The translations under genes and the position numbers were made by a program. This document shows positions 22,046 through 32,114 of a stretch of DNA of 64,000 nucleotides, one piece after another. This DNA comes from Balamuthia mandrillaris (Eukaryota > Discosea > Longamoebia > Balamuthiidae): the NCBI GenBank assembly GCA_031835245.1, contig JAVKOQ010000016.1, positions 124,001 through 188,000 of the forward strand, written 5' to 3'. Numbering within the stretch: the first letter of the stretch is position 1; each line of letters begins with the position of its first letter. Under the pieces are notes generated by a model that was not told the origin of the DNA, did no database searches, and saw only the letters and a list, made by a program, of their open reading frames with translations.

Positions 22046-23260
22046 TTGCCCGCCTTTTTGGAGGAGGCCATCCAGCCAGAACAACTTCCCTTACACCTTC
22101 CGTTCCTCACTTCCTTCACCCTTAGCGGCACTTCGAGAGCCCAACACAAATGGGGGGAAAGATCGTTCCACCCAACAACAAGCCTCAGTGCTTCGACTTG
22201 TAAGGCCTTTCCTCTATTCTCGGGAGATGAGGTGCAGCAATGGTTGAAATCCGGCCAGTTCGCTTCACTTGCTCCCACATTTGTCAGCTTTACTGGGGAA
22301 ATGATGCTCCAGCTTACAAAGGAGGAGTGTCAACAATTGGTTGGAGGTGTTGGTATTCCCCTTCACAAGGCCATACAGAGTCAAGGTTTGCATTTTTGTC
22401 TTCCTGACCGTTGCCTTCGTTTGGGAGTGAACCTATTAAACCCAATTATCACACGCTGGTCGGTATTTTCCTGGTGGTTGGTGAGTGTTGGGACAAAGGT
22501 AGAGTATGACGAATTGCTTCACAACTACAGTGAAAACTCCAGGATTGGTCACTTCCTACGTCTCAGCACAGGTATTGATGAGCTTTTTGCATATTTATAG
22601 CATGCCATTAACATAACTTTTGGCAACTGTAGCCTCAAAAGATCGAATTTTTTATCTTACCAATGGCCACGCTGGCTTGGTATGAGAGACTCTTTTGGCC
22701 CTTGAGAGGAAATTCGTGCCAAACGCAAAAGGAGACCCTGCCCCAACAGACTCAGATGTTATGAGCTTCTTGTTAAGTAGCAAGTACATTATCCAAATCC
22801 ATTTCACTCATGCAGTGCCAACCATTCAAGTGGGAGAAAAGGTTTGTCTTTTGTTACCATTGCTACTTTTGGCTTTACAAAATAATAATACTTCTTGTCA
22901 TTACAAACAGGAAGTGAAGGTATTGAAACAGGTTCTCATTGGGGATTCGTTTCCACTCCCTCTTCCTCTTCCAGAAAACCGCCTTTACTCAGCATACATG
23001 AATTTAGTGTGAACTTCAGTTCTTGCTGAATGTGCTAGTCATCTGCACCTGTTGTTCGTTCTGTCTTCCTTCACCTTCTCCACCACTCGCCATTGTGCTG
23101 AACGCTATAAGTTGCTTAAACCCCCATGTTCTCAAAAAATACACTCAGCTGTGCACATGATGGTTTACCTGTGGAGCGCCAATGGCAAGTGGAATACTAT
23201 AGAGCAGCTACTACAGCTCTTCCTGATAATTGGATGTCTCCTGATATGGGGCCATACTTA
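22046..23260 (+). pseudogene. SAM-domain / Crinkler-like gene remnant
   Basis: Pieces on the plus strand: SGDEVQQWLKSGQFASLAPTFVSFTGEMMLQLTKEECQQL (22222-22345) has the WL...F....iTG..LL.Lt pattern of a SAM domain. After a probable intron comes VEYDELLHNYSENSRIGHFLRLSTG, then KDRIFYLTNGHAGLV near 22640-22680 and later fragments. The NSRIG..LR and l.NGHaGLv words resemble the P-loop ATPase modules of Crinkler (CRN) proteins, known in oomycetes, fungi and amoebae. Frames are interrupted, so it is probably a decayed gene. AT content rises sharply here. The family call is from motif memory only. Confidence 0.35.
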
Positions 23261-24250
23261 AGTACACCAGGAAAAAAAAGCTAAAAAAAAGCTTTCATTA
23301 TTGCCATACATGTTAAGAGCTCCAAGGAAAAGACCAATCAAATACATAACTCTTTCTCTTTTTTCCTTGTTCCTTTTCTTTCTTCCTTTATAAAAGCATA
23401 AGGTGCACAAAGAGCAATGTTGTACATTGTTGTAAAATAAGAACGGGAATGATAGCGAAGACAGGGCAGAGAGAAAGAAACAACAAAAAAGGAGAAAGTG
23501 GACACGGAGAGGTTTCCTCAGGTCGACAGGCAGAAAGGAGAGGTCTACACAAAGAGAAGAAGAGCTATTATGTTGGAGTTTTCCAACAACATAAGGACAA
23601 CCAGTTTTTATATTATAGGTCAATAGTTCAAAAGTGAAAAGTGTTGAATGAGCTTTCAGACTAACTTTGTATTATCTAGCTATCCTTTTCTTTTCCCTTT
23701 CCTCTTTTATCTTTTCCTGTGAGAGAAAGTACATTTGCCTTAGAGCCTTGGTTTCCTCATAAGAACTTTGCTAACACACTCAAATAGCAGTGCTATTTGC
23801 CTGTTGGTTTGCTGCTTAAAGTCATTCACATTGATGGAGTCCTTTTTAATCCTTTCTCAGTGTTCAAGTGCTCAAACTTTTCCACTGCCAACCAGCTCAA
23901 GCAATGTTTTAGGTGATGAAAAAAGAGAAAGTATTGAAGAAAGAAATAAAGAAAGAGTCAGTTAAGTTGGCACTTGCCAACACACTACATTATGAAAACT
24001 TTTCTATTACCACTTTTAAACATAACAAAGCCAAAAGTAAGGCCAATGTTTTGCATCCATGATACATTGAACAACTCTGTCCAGGCTGAGGACTATGAAG
24101 TTACTTGTAATTTCCCTAAAAAAATGTGGAAAAATAGGGCACTGACATGCAAAAGCACTGAATTGATTGACAGTCAAGAGAGGAAACAGGTCTTATGTTG
24201 ATGGATGAATCCAGTCATGAAGGAACGTTTGAGACTGGTATTTTAAACAA
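23261..24250. other. AT-rich stretch with no recognised gene
   Basis: Only short frames on both strands. The 16-bp palindrome GTTGGCACTTGCCAAC lies at 23966-23981; a near copy sits at 37236-37251 and may mark ends of old repeats. Composition matches the repeat island rather than the host genes before 22 kb. Confidence 0.4.
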
Positions 24251-25072
24251 TAATGAGCCCTGGGTCCAAATTTCGCCTGCAAAATTTATGTGATTGGGAC
24301 CATGATGCAGCACCTCAAAGAAGTCAGAGCTTTGGTCCTTCAAGGAGAATCGCCCAGGAACCCGTTATATGGTCATTTTTGACCTTAAAAACAGGGTTCA
24401 TGGGTTTTGGGGACCCTACTCTCCCAAGACTTATGATGCTCATTGGGTTTTGGACCACCAAGACACCTTGGATACGAAATGGAAAGGAGCTTATATTATT
24501 GGAGATTGCCACTTCTCGGTGCCCAAAGACACATTGGAAAATGTGAAAATAATCACCCCAGTACCTGAGCCTGGCAAGAAACAGCCAAAACTCTATAAAG
24601 CAACCAAAAATGCAATGCTCTGTGATAAGGCTGGTAGGGGAACAACCTAACGGACACCAACTTGATGAGCGTAGGGAAAAAGACCTTTAATAAAATGAAA
24701 GAAAGAGATATATATACAAGGAGAGATAGGGATAGGTATTATGGGAGAGTGGTATAACAGCTTAGATCTATCAAAATCTGTGCTAATGTGGAATCTCCAT
24801 TTGGCCTATGGAAAGGCAAGTGGAAGGCTCTATTTCAGCCATGGAGAGAAACTCCAAAGCAGCAAGGCTATGTGTTGAAGCTTGCTGCTGGTGTACACAA
24901 CTTTGAGATGAAATAGTTACTTTCTAGCTTTTTTTGAATAAAGTTGTTCTTATTTTATTCTTCTTTGTATTGAACATTTCCCATATCCCAACTCCCTCAT
25001 TTTCAGTATGGTTGGGACCATGGTCCCAGTCACATAAATTTTGCAGGCGATATTTGGTCCTAGTTCTCAATA
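24251..25072 (+). mobile_element. HARBI1/PIF-like DNA transposon with 54-bp terminal inverted repeats
   Basis: Left end 24251-24304 and right end 25019-25072 are inverted copies matching at about 47 of 54 positions, including a 20-bp identical core around CGCCTGCAAAATTTATGTGA. Between them a plus-strand frame reads HGFWGPYSPKTYDAHWVL ... KGAYIIGDCHFSVPKD ... FYTPVPEP-style text, and after an inserted LTR LRSIKICANVESPFGLWKGKWKALFQPWRE ... AAGVHNFEMK with a stop near 24915. GDxHF and VE..FG.lKg...L match the DDE_Tnp_4 (HARBI1-type) transposase core and C-terminus. The N-terminal part is missing, so the copy is a shortened, non-autonomous derivative. No clear target-site duplication was read at the ends. 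Confidence 0.65.
24621..24759. mobile_element. Solo LTR (family 1), 139 bp, inside the DNA transposon
   Basis: TGTGATAAGG ... GGTATAACA; nearly identical to the two 138-bp LTRs at 30562 and 36015. It interrupts the transposase frame between KNAML and LRSIKI. Flanking words GCTC and GCTT are consistent with a 4-bp target duplication with one change. It is a solo LTR left by LTR-LTR recombination. Confidence 0.85.
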
Positions 25073-25601
25073 GTTTGGAAGCTTGCTTTGCAAGCTATGC
25101 AAAAAGAGGCAAAGATCCCTGAGAAGGGACAAGTTAAATCAGTTTTTGGAGGAAGCATTCAAGTTAGTAGTGGAAAAGTATAAGCACCTGAATACTACCA
25201 CAGTCAAGTTTCCTCCTCCCAACCAAAAGGCGGAAGATGACAAAGGTGCATAGGATTAACTCAGTAGAGGATATGCCTTGCCAAATGGAAGAGTCCAGTG
25301 TTGCACCTGAGAGGCAGATTGATGCAAACTCAGTCAGTCTGGAAGATGTTAAGGAGCAAATCAACAGTCATGTGACAATGCTGTTCAGTTATATTGGCAG
25401 TGTTTCCCCCTTGCCATTCCCATCACTATTGCTATCACCATCAACATCACCATTGTGTTGATGAGAATGGTATCACTGATTGTAATAATGTTTAACTCAT
25501 TACCTCAGACATTGCTAGATCTAGTTTGAATTGATATGGTCCATATCATTCATTGGGGAAGAAAGCTGCACATAGCCCAACATCTATGCACTAAAGCTGC
25601 T
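25073..25601. other. No gene recognised
   Basis: A short plus-strand frame (MEESSVAPERQIDANSVSLEDVKEQINSH, near 25280-25375) looks protein-like but has no identifiable family. The rest is AT-rich. Confidence 0.3.
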
Positions 25602-25869
25602 TGTTGAGAATTACTCTCAACATATTAGTTCCATTGCCCCTTTCCTTTCCTTTTCTTCCTGTTGACATTCTTGACCTGGACCAATCGCCTACTGCCACAT
25701 CACTAGGCTTCTTCCTTTTATTCTGTTGCTTCCTTTTCTCTTTCTTTTAGTTAGTTAGTTTTGTTTCGTTCACACCACACTTTCCCTCTTGACACCCTTT
25801 GTTCCCTTGTTCTCTCTTTGGATAATACGTTTTGGCCCTGTCCATTTATGTTATTTGCCCTTTCTAACA
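25602..25869. mobile_element. Solo LTR (family 2), 268 bp
   Basis: Begins TGTTGAGAATTACTCTCAACA is split here as TGTTGAGAAT, T, ACTCTCAACA: a near-palindromic left end; it ends CCCTTTCTAACA. The reverse-complement copy of equal length lies at 32782-33049. No primer-binding site or polypurine tract adjoins it, so it is solo. Outer words TGCT and TGTT fit a decayed 4-bp target duplication. Confidence 0.8.
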
Positions 25870-26159
25870 TGTTCAACACCTATGCATCAACCAGTGATCA
25901 CCATAGTAGGCCTGTTGAACTGTGTGCTAGTTCCTTGAAGGAGGTTATAAATGATCAAAAGGGAGTGTATTCCAGAAGAAAGAAAGAAAGAACGACAATA
26001 GAATAGGGATTTCCATTGTTGCTTTAGAGTACACTGAGAGAAAGGGGAAAGAAAGAAGGAGAAAGGAAGGATGAGGAGATACAAAAAAAAGGAGAGCTGA
26101 GGGTCCAGGACGGAGCCAACATGAGGAGTCTAGAGATAAGTGTTGGTGATTTACCATTG

Positions 26160-26840
26160 CTTATTTATTGACTTAGAGATTGCTAAGAAATTCCACATTC
26201 AATTTTATCCATTGAAATCTTCCCTGAACATGGTGTTAACAACTCAGTAGCAGAAGTTCACAGAGTAGCCCTCTCTGTTCCAGTTGCATGTGGAAAGCTT
26301 TGTTTTCATCATCACTTCTGCATCCTTTTGCTCTCTCAAAGTAAGACAGTTACTCATTTTCAGCCATGACATGCTGAAGAAATTGAGCCTTGAAATTAAT
26401 GGTATTTCCATCAATTTCTTGCCACTGCTCAAGTTCTATCTGCAATTTTGGTTTTCCCAAGATCATTCAATCTGATAATGGTACAGAGTTTGCCAATGCT
26501 GTATTGATCACTTTCAAGAACCTAGCTGGATTTGACCATCATTTCATCATATCATCCCCAAGCTAACAGTGCTGCTGAGAGTCACATTAAACTGGCCAAA
26601 TTTCTTCTCTTCAAACTTCTCAACAGTAACTGGTCCTCCTGGTCTACCTTTCTTCCCACTGTACAGAAAGGTATTAATGATTGCTACACCTCTCAGCGTC
26701 ATTTTTCTCTCTTTGAGCTCTTCTTTGGTTGTCCTTCAAAACCTGACAGACAACTTTTCTTCTTCTACTTCTTCATCACTCTCTCCTGAAGAACATCAAA
26801 AGCAGATTCTTGACCTTTGCTCTCTTGTTTGGCCTTAGAG
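26160..26840 (+). mobile_element. Ty3-type integrase core fossil (5' part)
   Basis: Plus-strand text includes SDNGTEF (integrase DDE second Asp region) and HPQANSAAESHIKLAKF ... WSTFLPTVQKGINDCYTSQRHFSLFELFFGCPSKP, the Glu-bearing helix and following motif of Ty3/gypsy integrases. It is clearly broken, with several breaks, and old. The remaining integrase tail appears about 3.2 kb further on at 30036-30345. Confidence 0.65.
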
Positions 26841-26959
26841 TTGCCGTTATTGTTGATGGCATGAGTAACGATTCTCTCCTCCTCCTCTCTCCTTTAGTCA
26901 TTTTTACCCTCTCTATTTCCAAAAACCAAAACACAAAATAAAATAAATAGATAAAACAC

Positions 26960-27130
26960 AACAAGGAATTGAGTTGACCAAACGGCCACACGTGGTGATA
27001 GCAACCAGGAAGCTCATGGACCACCTTCAGAGTCATCAAGACAATCAGGCTTGCTTCAAAAAGTTATGGTTCTTGCTTCTTGATGAGGCTGATTATCTGA
27101 CTGAAAAAAAATGGTTGGGGAACGAGCCAC
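26960..27130 (+). pseudogene. DEAD-box RNA helicase fragment (DDX49/Dbp8-like)
   Basis: LTKRPHVVIATRKLMDHLQSH ... FKKLWFLLLDEADYLTE covers helicase motifs Ib and II. The text before DEAD closely matches Dbp8/DDX49, where the parent reads VIATPGRLxDHL; here the PGR is altered. Only about 57 codons remain, without introns or the other helicase motifs, so it is a captured or leftover gene scrap. It lies 350 bp upstream of the transposase-like gene. Confidence 0.6.
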
Positions 27131-27145
27131 TTCAATTTGGTCCTA

Positions 27146-27184
27146 TCATGTCGACATGAGGCACGCCAAAGTTCTCATGTCGAC
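27146..27184. repeat. Compound hairpin: 14-bp palindrome plus 11-bp inverted repeat
   Basis: TCATGTCGACATGA (27146-27159) is a perfect palindrome. GTCGACATGAG (27150-27160) also pairs with CTCATGTCGAC (27174-27184) across a 13-bp loop, giving two alternative hairpins. It sits between the helicase scrap and the transposase-like gene. Confidence 0.8.
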
Positions 27185-27511
27185 AAACCAAAAGAAGGAA
27201 ACTTTAAAAAAAAGATTCGTTCAACTTTACCCAAGATTAAAGACCGGTCCCCACAAACCAAAAAAAAAAATACAAACAAAAAATACACACATAATGGGCA
27301 AGCTTGTTACGCAACAGGGGATCACCACCAGCAAAGAACGCTTTTTGTTACTATGAAACCAAGCTTTTGGAAAACAAAAGGAAGGCCAACGTAAACGGAC
27401 CGTGGCACAGAGCAAGCGTTTGCTTGAGGAACTTAGTGGAGGTTTGTTCTACCTGCAATGCTGACGCCCTGTTGGTTCATGGTGCAGCTGTTCACCACTT
27501 TGTGTTAACCA

Positions 27512-27961
27512 AATCCATTCACACAACTGGATGAAGGTGAGGTTGGAAAACTGCTGAGCGAGCTTCTTCAAAGCAACTGGGGCCGCCCAATCTTGCAGGA
27601 GATTGAAGAAAACGCCCTCCGTCCCATTGCCCAAGCCGTTCAACTCGGTTACAAGGCTTCTAAAAGGCAGCAACGGTCCCAGTGGTTGTCTGTCCTGCGC
27701 AGTGCTGCTACCTTTGTCTCTGCCAAGGAATGGCGAAGCCTTGGGGCTGACTTTACAAGCAAGGCATGGTACGTTCTCTTTTGTTACTATGGAGTACTTG
27801 TTCCTTACACCATTTATTGCTCACTACACATTGCTGTTGTCATCGCCATCACCATCGCCATCGTCATCGCCATCGCCATCACCATCGCCATCACCATCGC
27901 CATCGCCATTGCCATTGCCATCGCCATCGCCATTGCCATTGCCATCGCCATCGCCCACTTG

Positions 27962-27995
<34 letters not shown>

Positions 27996-29344
27996 TTCAT
28001 CATTTCTGTTTCTTTCGTTATTAACATATTTATTTCTCACTGTTTCTCTTTCTCTTTTTTCCTTCCTTTCTCCCTTTCTTTCTCTTTTTACTCTACAGGA
28101 CTCAAGCTGGTCATCATTTGAGAAAATATGGAGGAGGGTCTCCTGTGCCAAAGCCAGTGCCGCGTATGTTCCTGCACAAAGTATCTGATGACGTTATTGC
28201 AACTGTTCAGGACTACTGCATGAAGAACTCCCGCCCAGCCGACAACAAAACAGTAACGCTCAAAAGAAAACAAAAAGCACAGCCCGCTGAAGTTATTCCC
28301 CTCCGTTATTGGAATAAGAGCATCACCGCTGTCTGGCAGTCCTTCCAAAAGGTCTTTCCTGAGACGGACATTAGCCTAAAAACCTTTCAAAAGTATGCTC
28401 CTCCACAAATCAAATGCTGCAAAAGACGAACAGCTGTCTGCAGCAAATGCCTCAATGGAGCAAAGTGTGAACAACAGCTGAAACAGCTTCTACAAAAGAT
28501 GGAGGCTTCCATGGAAGAAGGAAGACAGCTTCAAGCCTTGCGAAAGGAAGAAGAGGAGGTCACAAGCCTTCCACGTTCCTGTCTCCTTGGGTTGTGTGCT
28601 CATGACCTGCACCAAAACCCATCCACAACTGCTTCTGTCTCTTCCTCTTCCATCTCTTCCTCCCTCATTGCTCCAATCCCTTTCGTTGGAACAACTTCCA
28701 CTCTCACAACTGCACCTGCTGACCTTCTTCTTGAAGCTGAAACTTGGCCAAAACACATTACTTGCTTACGAAGAGAAGTGGAACACTATTACCACCACCA
28801 AGAACACGTAGAACAGCAAAAACAAAGCTATCGTCAACAAAAAGAGCAACTCAAAGCTCAAACAGAAGGCATTCTTGTGTTGGACTACAAAGAAACTCTT
28901 CGCCTAGGACAGAGTCTGGATGAAGAAACACGAACCTTCTATAAACAGCCACAACGAGCAGTGTTTGGTGCTGTTCTCTTGTACCGGGAGGCAGAGGGAC
29001 AACCTTTGCATGTGCACTACTTTGATGTGGTGTCTGCTGTGCTGATGAATAACTCTTGGATCACGGTGCGATGGCTAAGGGAGATCTTCACATGTCCTGA
29101 ATGGAAGCAGTTCAACTTCAAAACGATACATGTGTGGATGGACAATGGACCGAGCCACTTTCGTACAGGAGAGACCTTCTTTTATTTTCTTTCAATGATG
29201 TGTAAAGACGCTGGCATTGTTGATAAGCTCTCTATCAACTTTTATGCAGATAACCACGGCAAGAGTATCTGTGACTGTCACTTCTCCATGGTATCGAAGG
29301 CTGTTTCTGAGTGGACTAAACAACAAAACAAAGAGGTCTATTAA
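27512..29344 (+). CDS. Transposase-like protein with RNase-H-type motifs, two exons
   Basis: Exon 1 (about 27512-27769) reads FTQLDEGEVGKLLSELLQSNWGRPILQE ... EWRSLGADFTSKAW; the intron 27770-28099 joins in phase (TG|G) to TQAGHHLRKYGGGSPVPKP. Exon 2 is open to 29344. It has a Cys cluster (CCKRRTAVCSKCLNGAKCEQQ, probably zinc-binding), a coiled coil near LRREVEHYYHHQEHVEQQ, then a C-terminal core: ILVLDYKETL, KTIHVWMDNGPSHFRTGE and FYADNHGKSICDCHFS. Spaced Asp residues followed by HGKxxCD suggest an RNase-H-fold transposase or a protein domesticated from one. Family not identified; the true start was not found. The intact frame beside much decayed DNA suggests recent arrival or selection. It lies inside the insertion that splits an old integrase. 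Confidence 0.5.
27837..27995 (+). repeat. ATCGCC hexamer microsatellite followed by a CT run, intronic
   Basis: About 120 bp of ATCGCC/ATCACC/ATTGCC hexamers, then CTCTCT to 27995, within the intron of the transposase-like gene. It explains the artefactual Ile-Ala and Pro-Ser frames across it. Confidence 0.9.
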
Positions 29345-29445
29345 CCAAGACTTTCTGTTTCTCTCTTTTTCTCTTTTTCTTTTTTATCTTTCTCTTTTTG
29401 TTTTTTTTTTTTGTTTGTCTTTTAGTATGAACCCAAGCAAATAAG

Positions 29446-29471
29446 GGTGTGTTTCAAATTTGAAACACACC
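29446..29471. repeat. Perfect 26-bp palindrome after the transposase-like gene
   Basis: GGTGTGTTTCAAA followed directly by its own reverse complement, about 100 bp after the stop of the transposase-like gene. It could be an intrinsic part of the mobile unit's end or a 3'-end hairpin; nothing equal was found upstream. Confidence 0.85.
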
Positions 29472-30035
29472 ATCAGTGTAAGTAAAACCACAGGTTGATA
29501 TTGTTCTTTTATAAAACATTACAGCTTGTAGGACAGAAGATTTCAGAGCTCAAGCTGTTCAATTGGAAGAAAGCCTTCACTTAACTTCAAGGTAGGTTAC
29601 CATGAGTTTTTTTACAAGGTCTGTTTGCTGAACTTAAGCTGACAACAACAGCTTAGGCAGAATCTATTTGAAGTGTGAAGAGCTATTGCATAGCAGAGGA
29701 GCTTTGCTCAACAGCGAAAAAGACTGCTTAGTGCTACCCTGAGCGAGAAGTGAGAAAGCAAAAACGAATAAGCACCCAAAAGAATGAAGGGACAAAACTG
29801 GGAAAGGAAAAAAAGGACAGAGCAAAAAAGGGAAAAATGGACAGGAATAAGGTCATGTCGTCCTGTAAAACACATTTAGGGGGATTCAATTTATTGGAGG
29901 GGTCATGCTGCATTTTTGATTGAAGGGACGAATTTTTCCCAATATCATTGCTTTTCAGTCATCTTTTGAAAAAAAGTTTTGCTGAGAGCATGGGGTGTCT
30001 TTTATCTATCATGCCCAGGAAACGGTCCTCTTTCC
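29472..30035. other. No gene recognised
   Basis: AT-rich, only short frames. The right border of the insertion that split the integrase fossil must lie in or near this stretch. Confidence 0.3.
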
Positions 30036-30345
30036 TTCCTTTTGCTGCCTCCACCACCAAAGAATATAATGACAAGATTGCTGACTCACACAATAAAAAG
30101 CTCCTTTTGTCTCCTTTGCTTCTGGTGACACTGTAATGCTTGTAAACTCTGGTGCAAATGCTAAAACTGATCCAAAGTACCTTGGTCCTTTCCAAGTTAT
30201 CAAATGTACCTGTCATGATGCTTACTGCCTAGAAGATCTCACTGGTCAACCTGTTCTAATGGTTCCACCTTCCCTCTGGAAGAAAGTTGATCCCCCTCTT
30301 CTTTGGACTCTGCTGACGTCATCCCACTTCAAAATGCTATGAGGT
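30036..30345 (+). mobile_element. Ty3-type integrase C-terminal fossil (3' part)
   Basis: KEYNDKIADSHNKK ... GDTVMLVNSG ... KYLGPFQVIKC ... YCLEDLTGQPVLMVPPSLWKK follows the integrase tail pattern (GD.Vl......K....GPf.V......Y.L.d..G....vp...lK). Same orientation as the core fossil at 26160-26840 and presumably its continuation before an insertion. Broken and old. Confidence 0.6.
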
Positions 30346-30561
30346 CCGCATTATCATTAATCATTGAATTCAATGCACCATGGTGAGTTGCATTTTGGAT
30401 AGCTGCTGGCAAGGTTTGTTCACATCTGTGTTGTTATCCTTGATATCCTCCTCACCTCACTAACTATTTGATTGTTGTGGTCTCTTCGACTATTACCAAA
30501 GTAAACACAAATAAGTACACACATGTTTTTTTCGTTTTTTTTTAAACTTGTTGCATTGTTG

Positions 30562-30699
30562 TGTGATAAGGCCGGTAGGGGAACAACCTAACGGACACCA
30601 ACTTGATGGGCGTAGGGAAAAGACCTTTAATGAAATGAAAGAAAGAGATATATATACAAGGAGAGATAGGGATAGGTATTATGGGAGAGTGGTATAACA
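30562..30699 (-). repeat. 3' LTR of the chromovirus fossil
   Basis: In element orientation it starts TGTTATACC and ends TTATCACA. It is preceded by the polypurine tract at about 30700-30716. The solo LTR at 24621 is the same family. Confidence 0.9.
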
Positions 30700-30749
30700 C
30701 TTCCCCCTCCCAGGCCAAAGTCATCTGTGATTGACTGTCAGGCCGATAA

Positions 30750-32114
30750 TCATGATACCGCTCTCCAATATGCCTGGACCAGGTCTGGGGCGTTGATAAC
30801 ATTATGTTCAGGCTCCCAAGAGTTGTGGCGGTTGGAGAAACCTTTCCACTTCAACCTATATTCAAGTCCTCGACTGGTGTAGCGGTGATCTAAAACTTTC
30901 TCAACCTCATATTCGTCATCAGCGAGCTCTCTATCTTTGTCGTTACGCGGGATGAATCGTTTGATGCGGTTGAGGTTTACCACTTTATCCATTTCAGGAC
31001 CAGCAGTATTTCGCACCTTGATTGTCTGCGGAGAACAGATTTCAATAATCTTGTAAGGTCCTCCTTTCCAACTACATTGAAGTTTCCTTGACTCGCCTAC
31101 TGATGTGGCTTTGGAGTGAATGAGAACCAGGTTGCCAACCTTAAACTCATCCTCCGGCTTGCCATGCCGTTTCTCCGTCTTCTTCTTTTGAACATTGTCT
31201 ACTCCGTGGGCTTCTTCTGCAAGTTCATGCTGTGTCTCCTGCAGTTGCCTCACCCACGAATCATCGGACAGATGAGTAGTGTCCACCAAACCGGTACCAT
31301 TGGACTTCCTCCCAAACATCAGCTCGTAAGGGGTAAATCATCATCCTGGCAGCAGCGCATGGTGATAAGAATAAAGTAGCATTGGAAGGTACGCACTCCA
31401 GGCTTGTTGCCTGCCATCCACGAATTTGCGGAGCTGCTCCTTAAGGGTGCGGTTGTATTGTTCAACCATGCTGTTTCCTTGGGGATGCTCTGCCATGGCG
31501 TATTTACGCTTGATGCCCAGAAGAGTCGAAAGCTCATTGTTGAGTTTGTTAATGAACTCTCTTCCTTGATCAGACAGAAGCTCCTTCAGGAGGTCTGTGC
31601 TCACGAAGATCTCAAGTAAGGCCTTTGCCACTTCCTTTGCTTGTTTCGTCTTCAATGGACGAATGTCTGGCCAACACATGAAGGCGTCAATGGTGACCAA
31701 GGCGTATCAGTACCCTTCGGCCGTCAAGGGCAACTCACCGATCAGGTCCATGCAGACCAACTTGCTTGGCTCGTTTGCAATGATGTGACCCAATGGCCCA
31801 TCGGCTTTCTTCCATGGAGCCTTCGCCTCCTGGCATTCCACACAGCCCTTGACCCAATGTTCCACATCTTTGTGAATTCCAGGCCACCAGTACTGCATGA
31901 TGAGGCGGGAGTATATCTTTGTAAGGCCGAAATGCCCACACGTAGGAACATTGTGGAACTGACGAAGTATCTCGTTCCTAAGCTCCTTGGGCATGATTTG
32001 TTGGATGGTAGCTTGTTTGACCTTGGCTTTATCAGGCCAAATCGTGTGTAAAAGATGTCCGTCTTGGAGGAAGCACTGCTCCATGAGCCCAGGCTTTGGC
32101 AGAAGGGTTGACAA
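30750..32114 (-). mobile_element. Integrase with C-terminal chromodomain (chromovirus fossil part)
   Basis: Zinc-binding start (HNVPTCGHFGLTKIYSRL ... WWPGIHKDV ... CVECQEAK), catalytic core (LVTIDAFMCWPDIRPL, LSDQGREF, HPQGNSMVEQYNRTLKEQL), then GPYKIIEI...IKV and a chromodomain YEVEKVLDHRYTSRGLEYRLKWKGFSNRHNSWEPEHNV-type text near the 30750 end, split here for brevity. Chromodomains steer integration to marked chromatin in this clade. Broken overall. Confidence 0.85.

Noticed and set aside
27824-28027. Gly-Asp-rich frame and Pro-Ser frames at the ATCGCC repeat
   Set aside because: Simple-sequence artefact within an intron that joins in phase on both sides.
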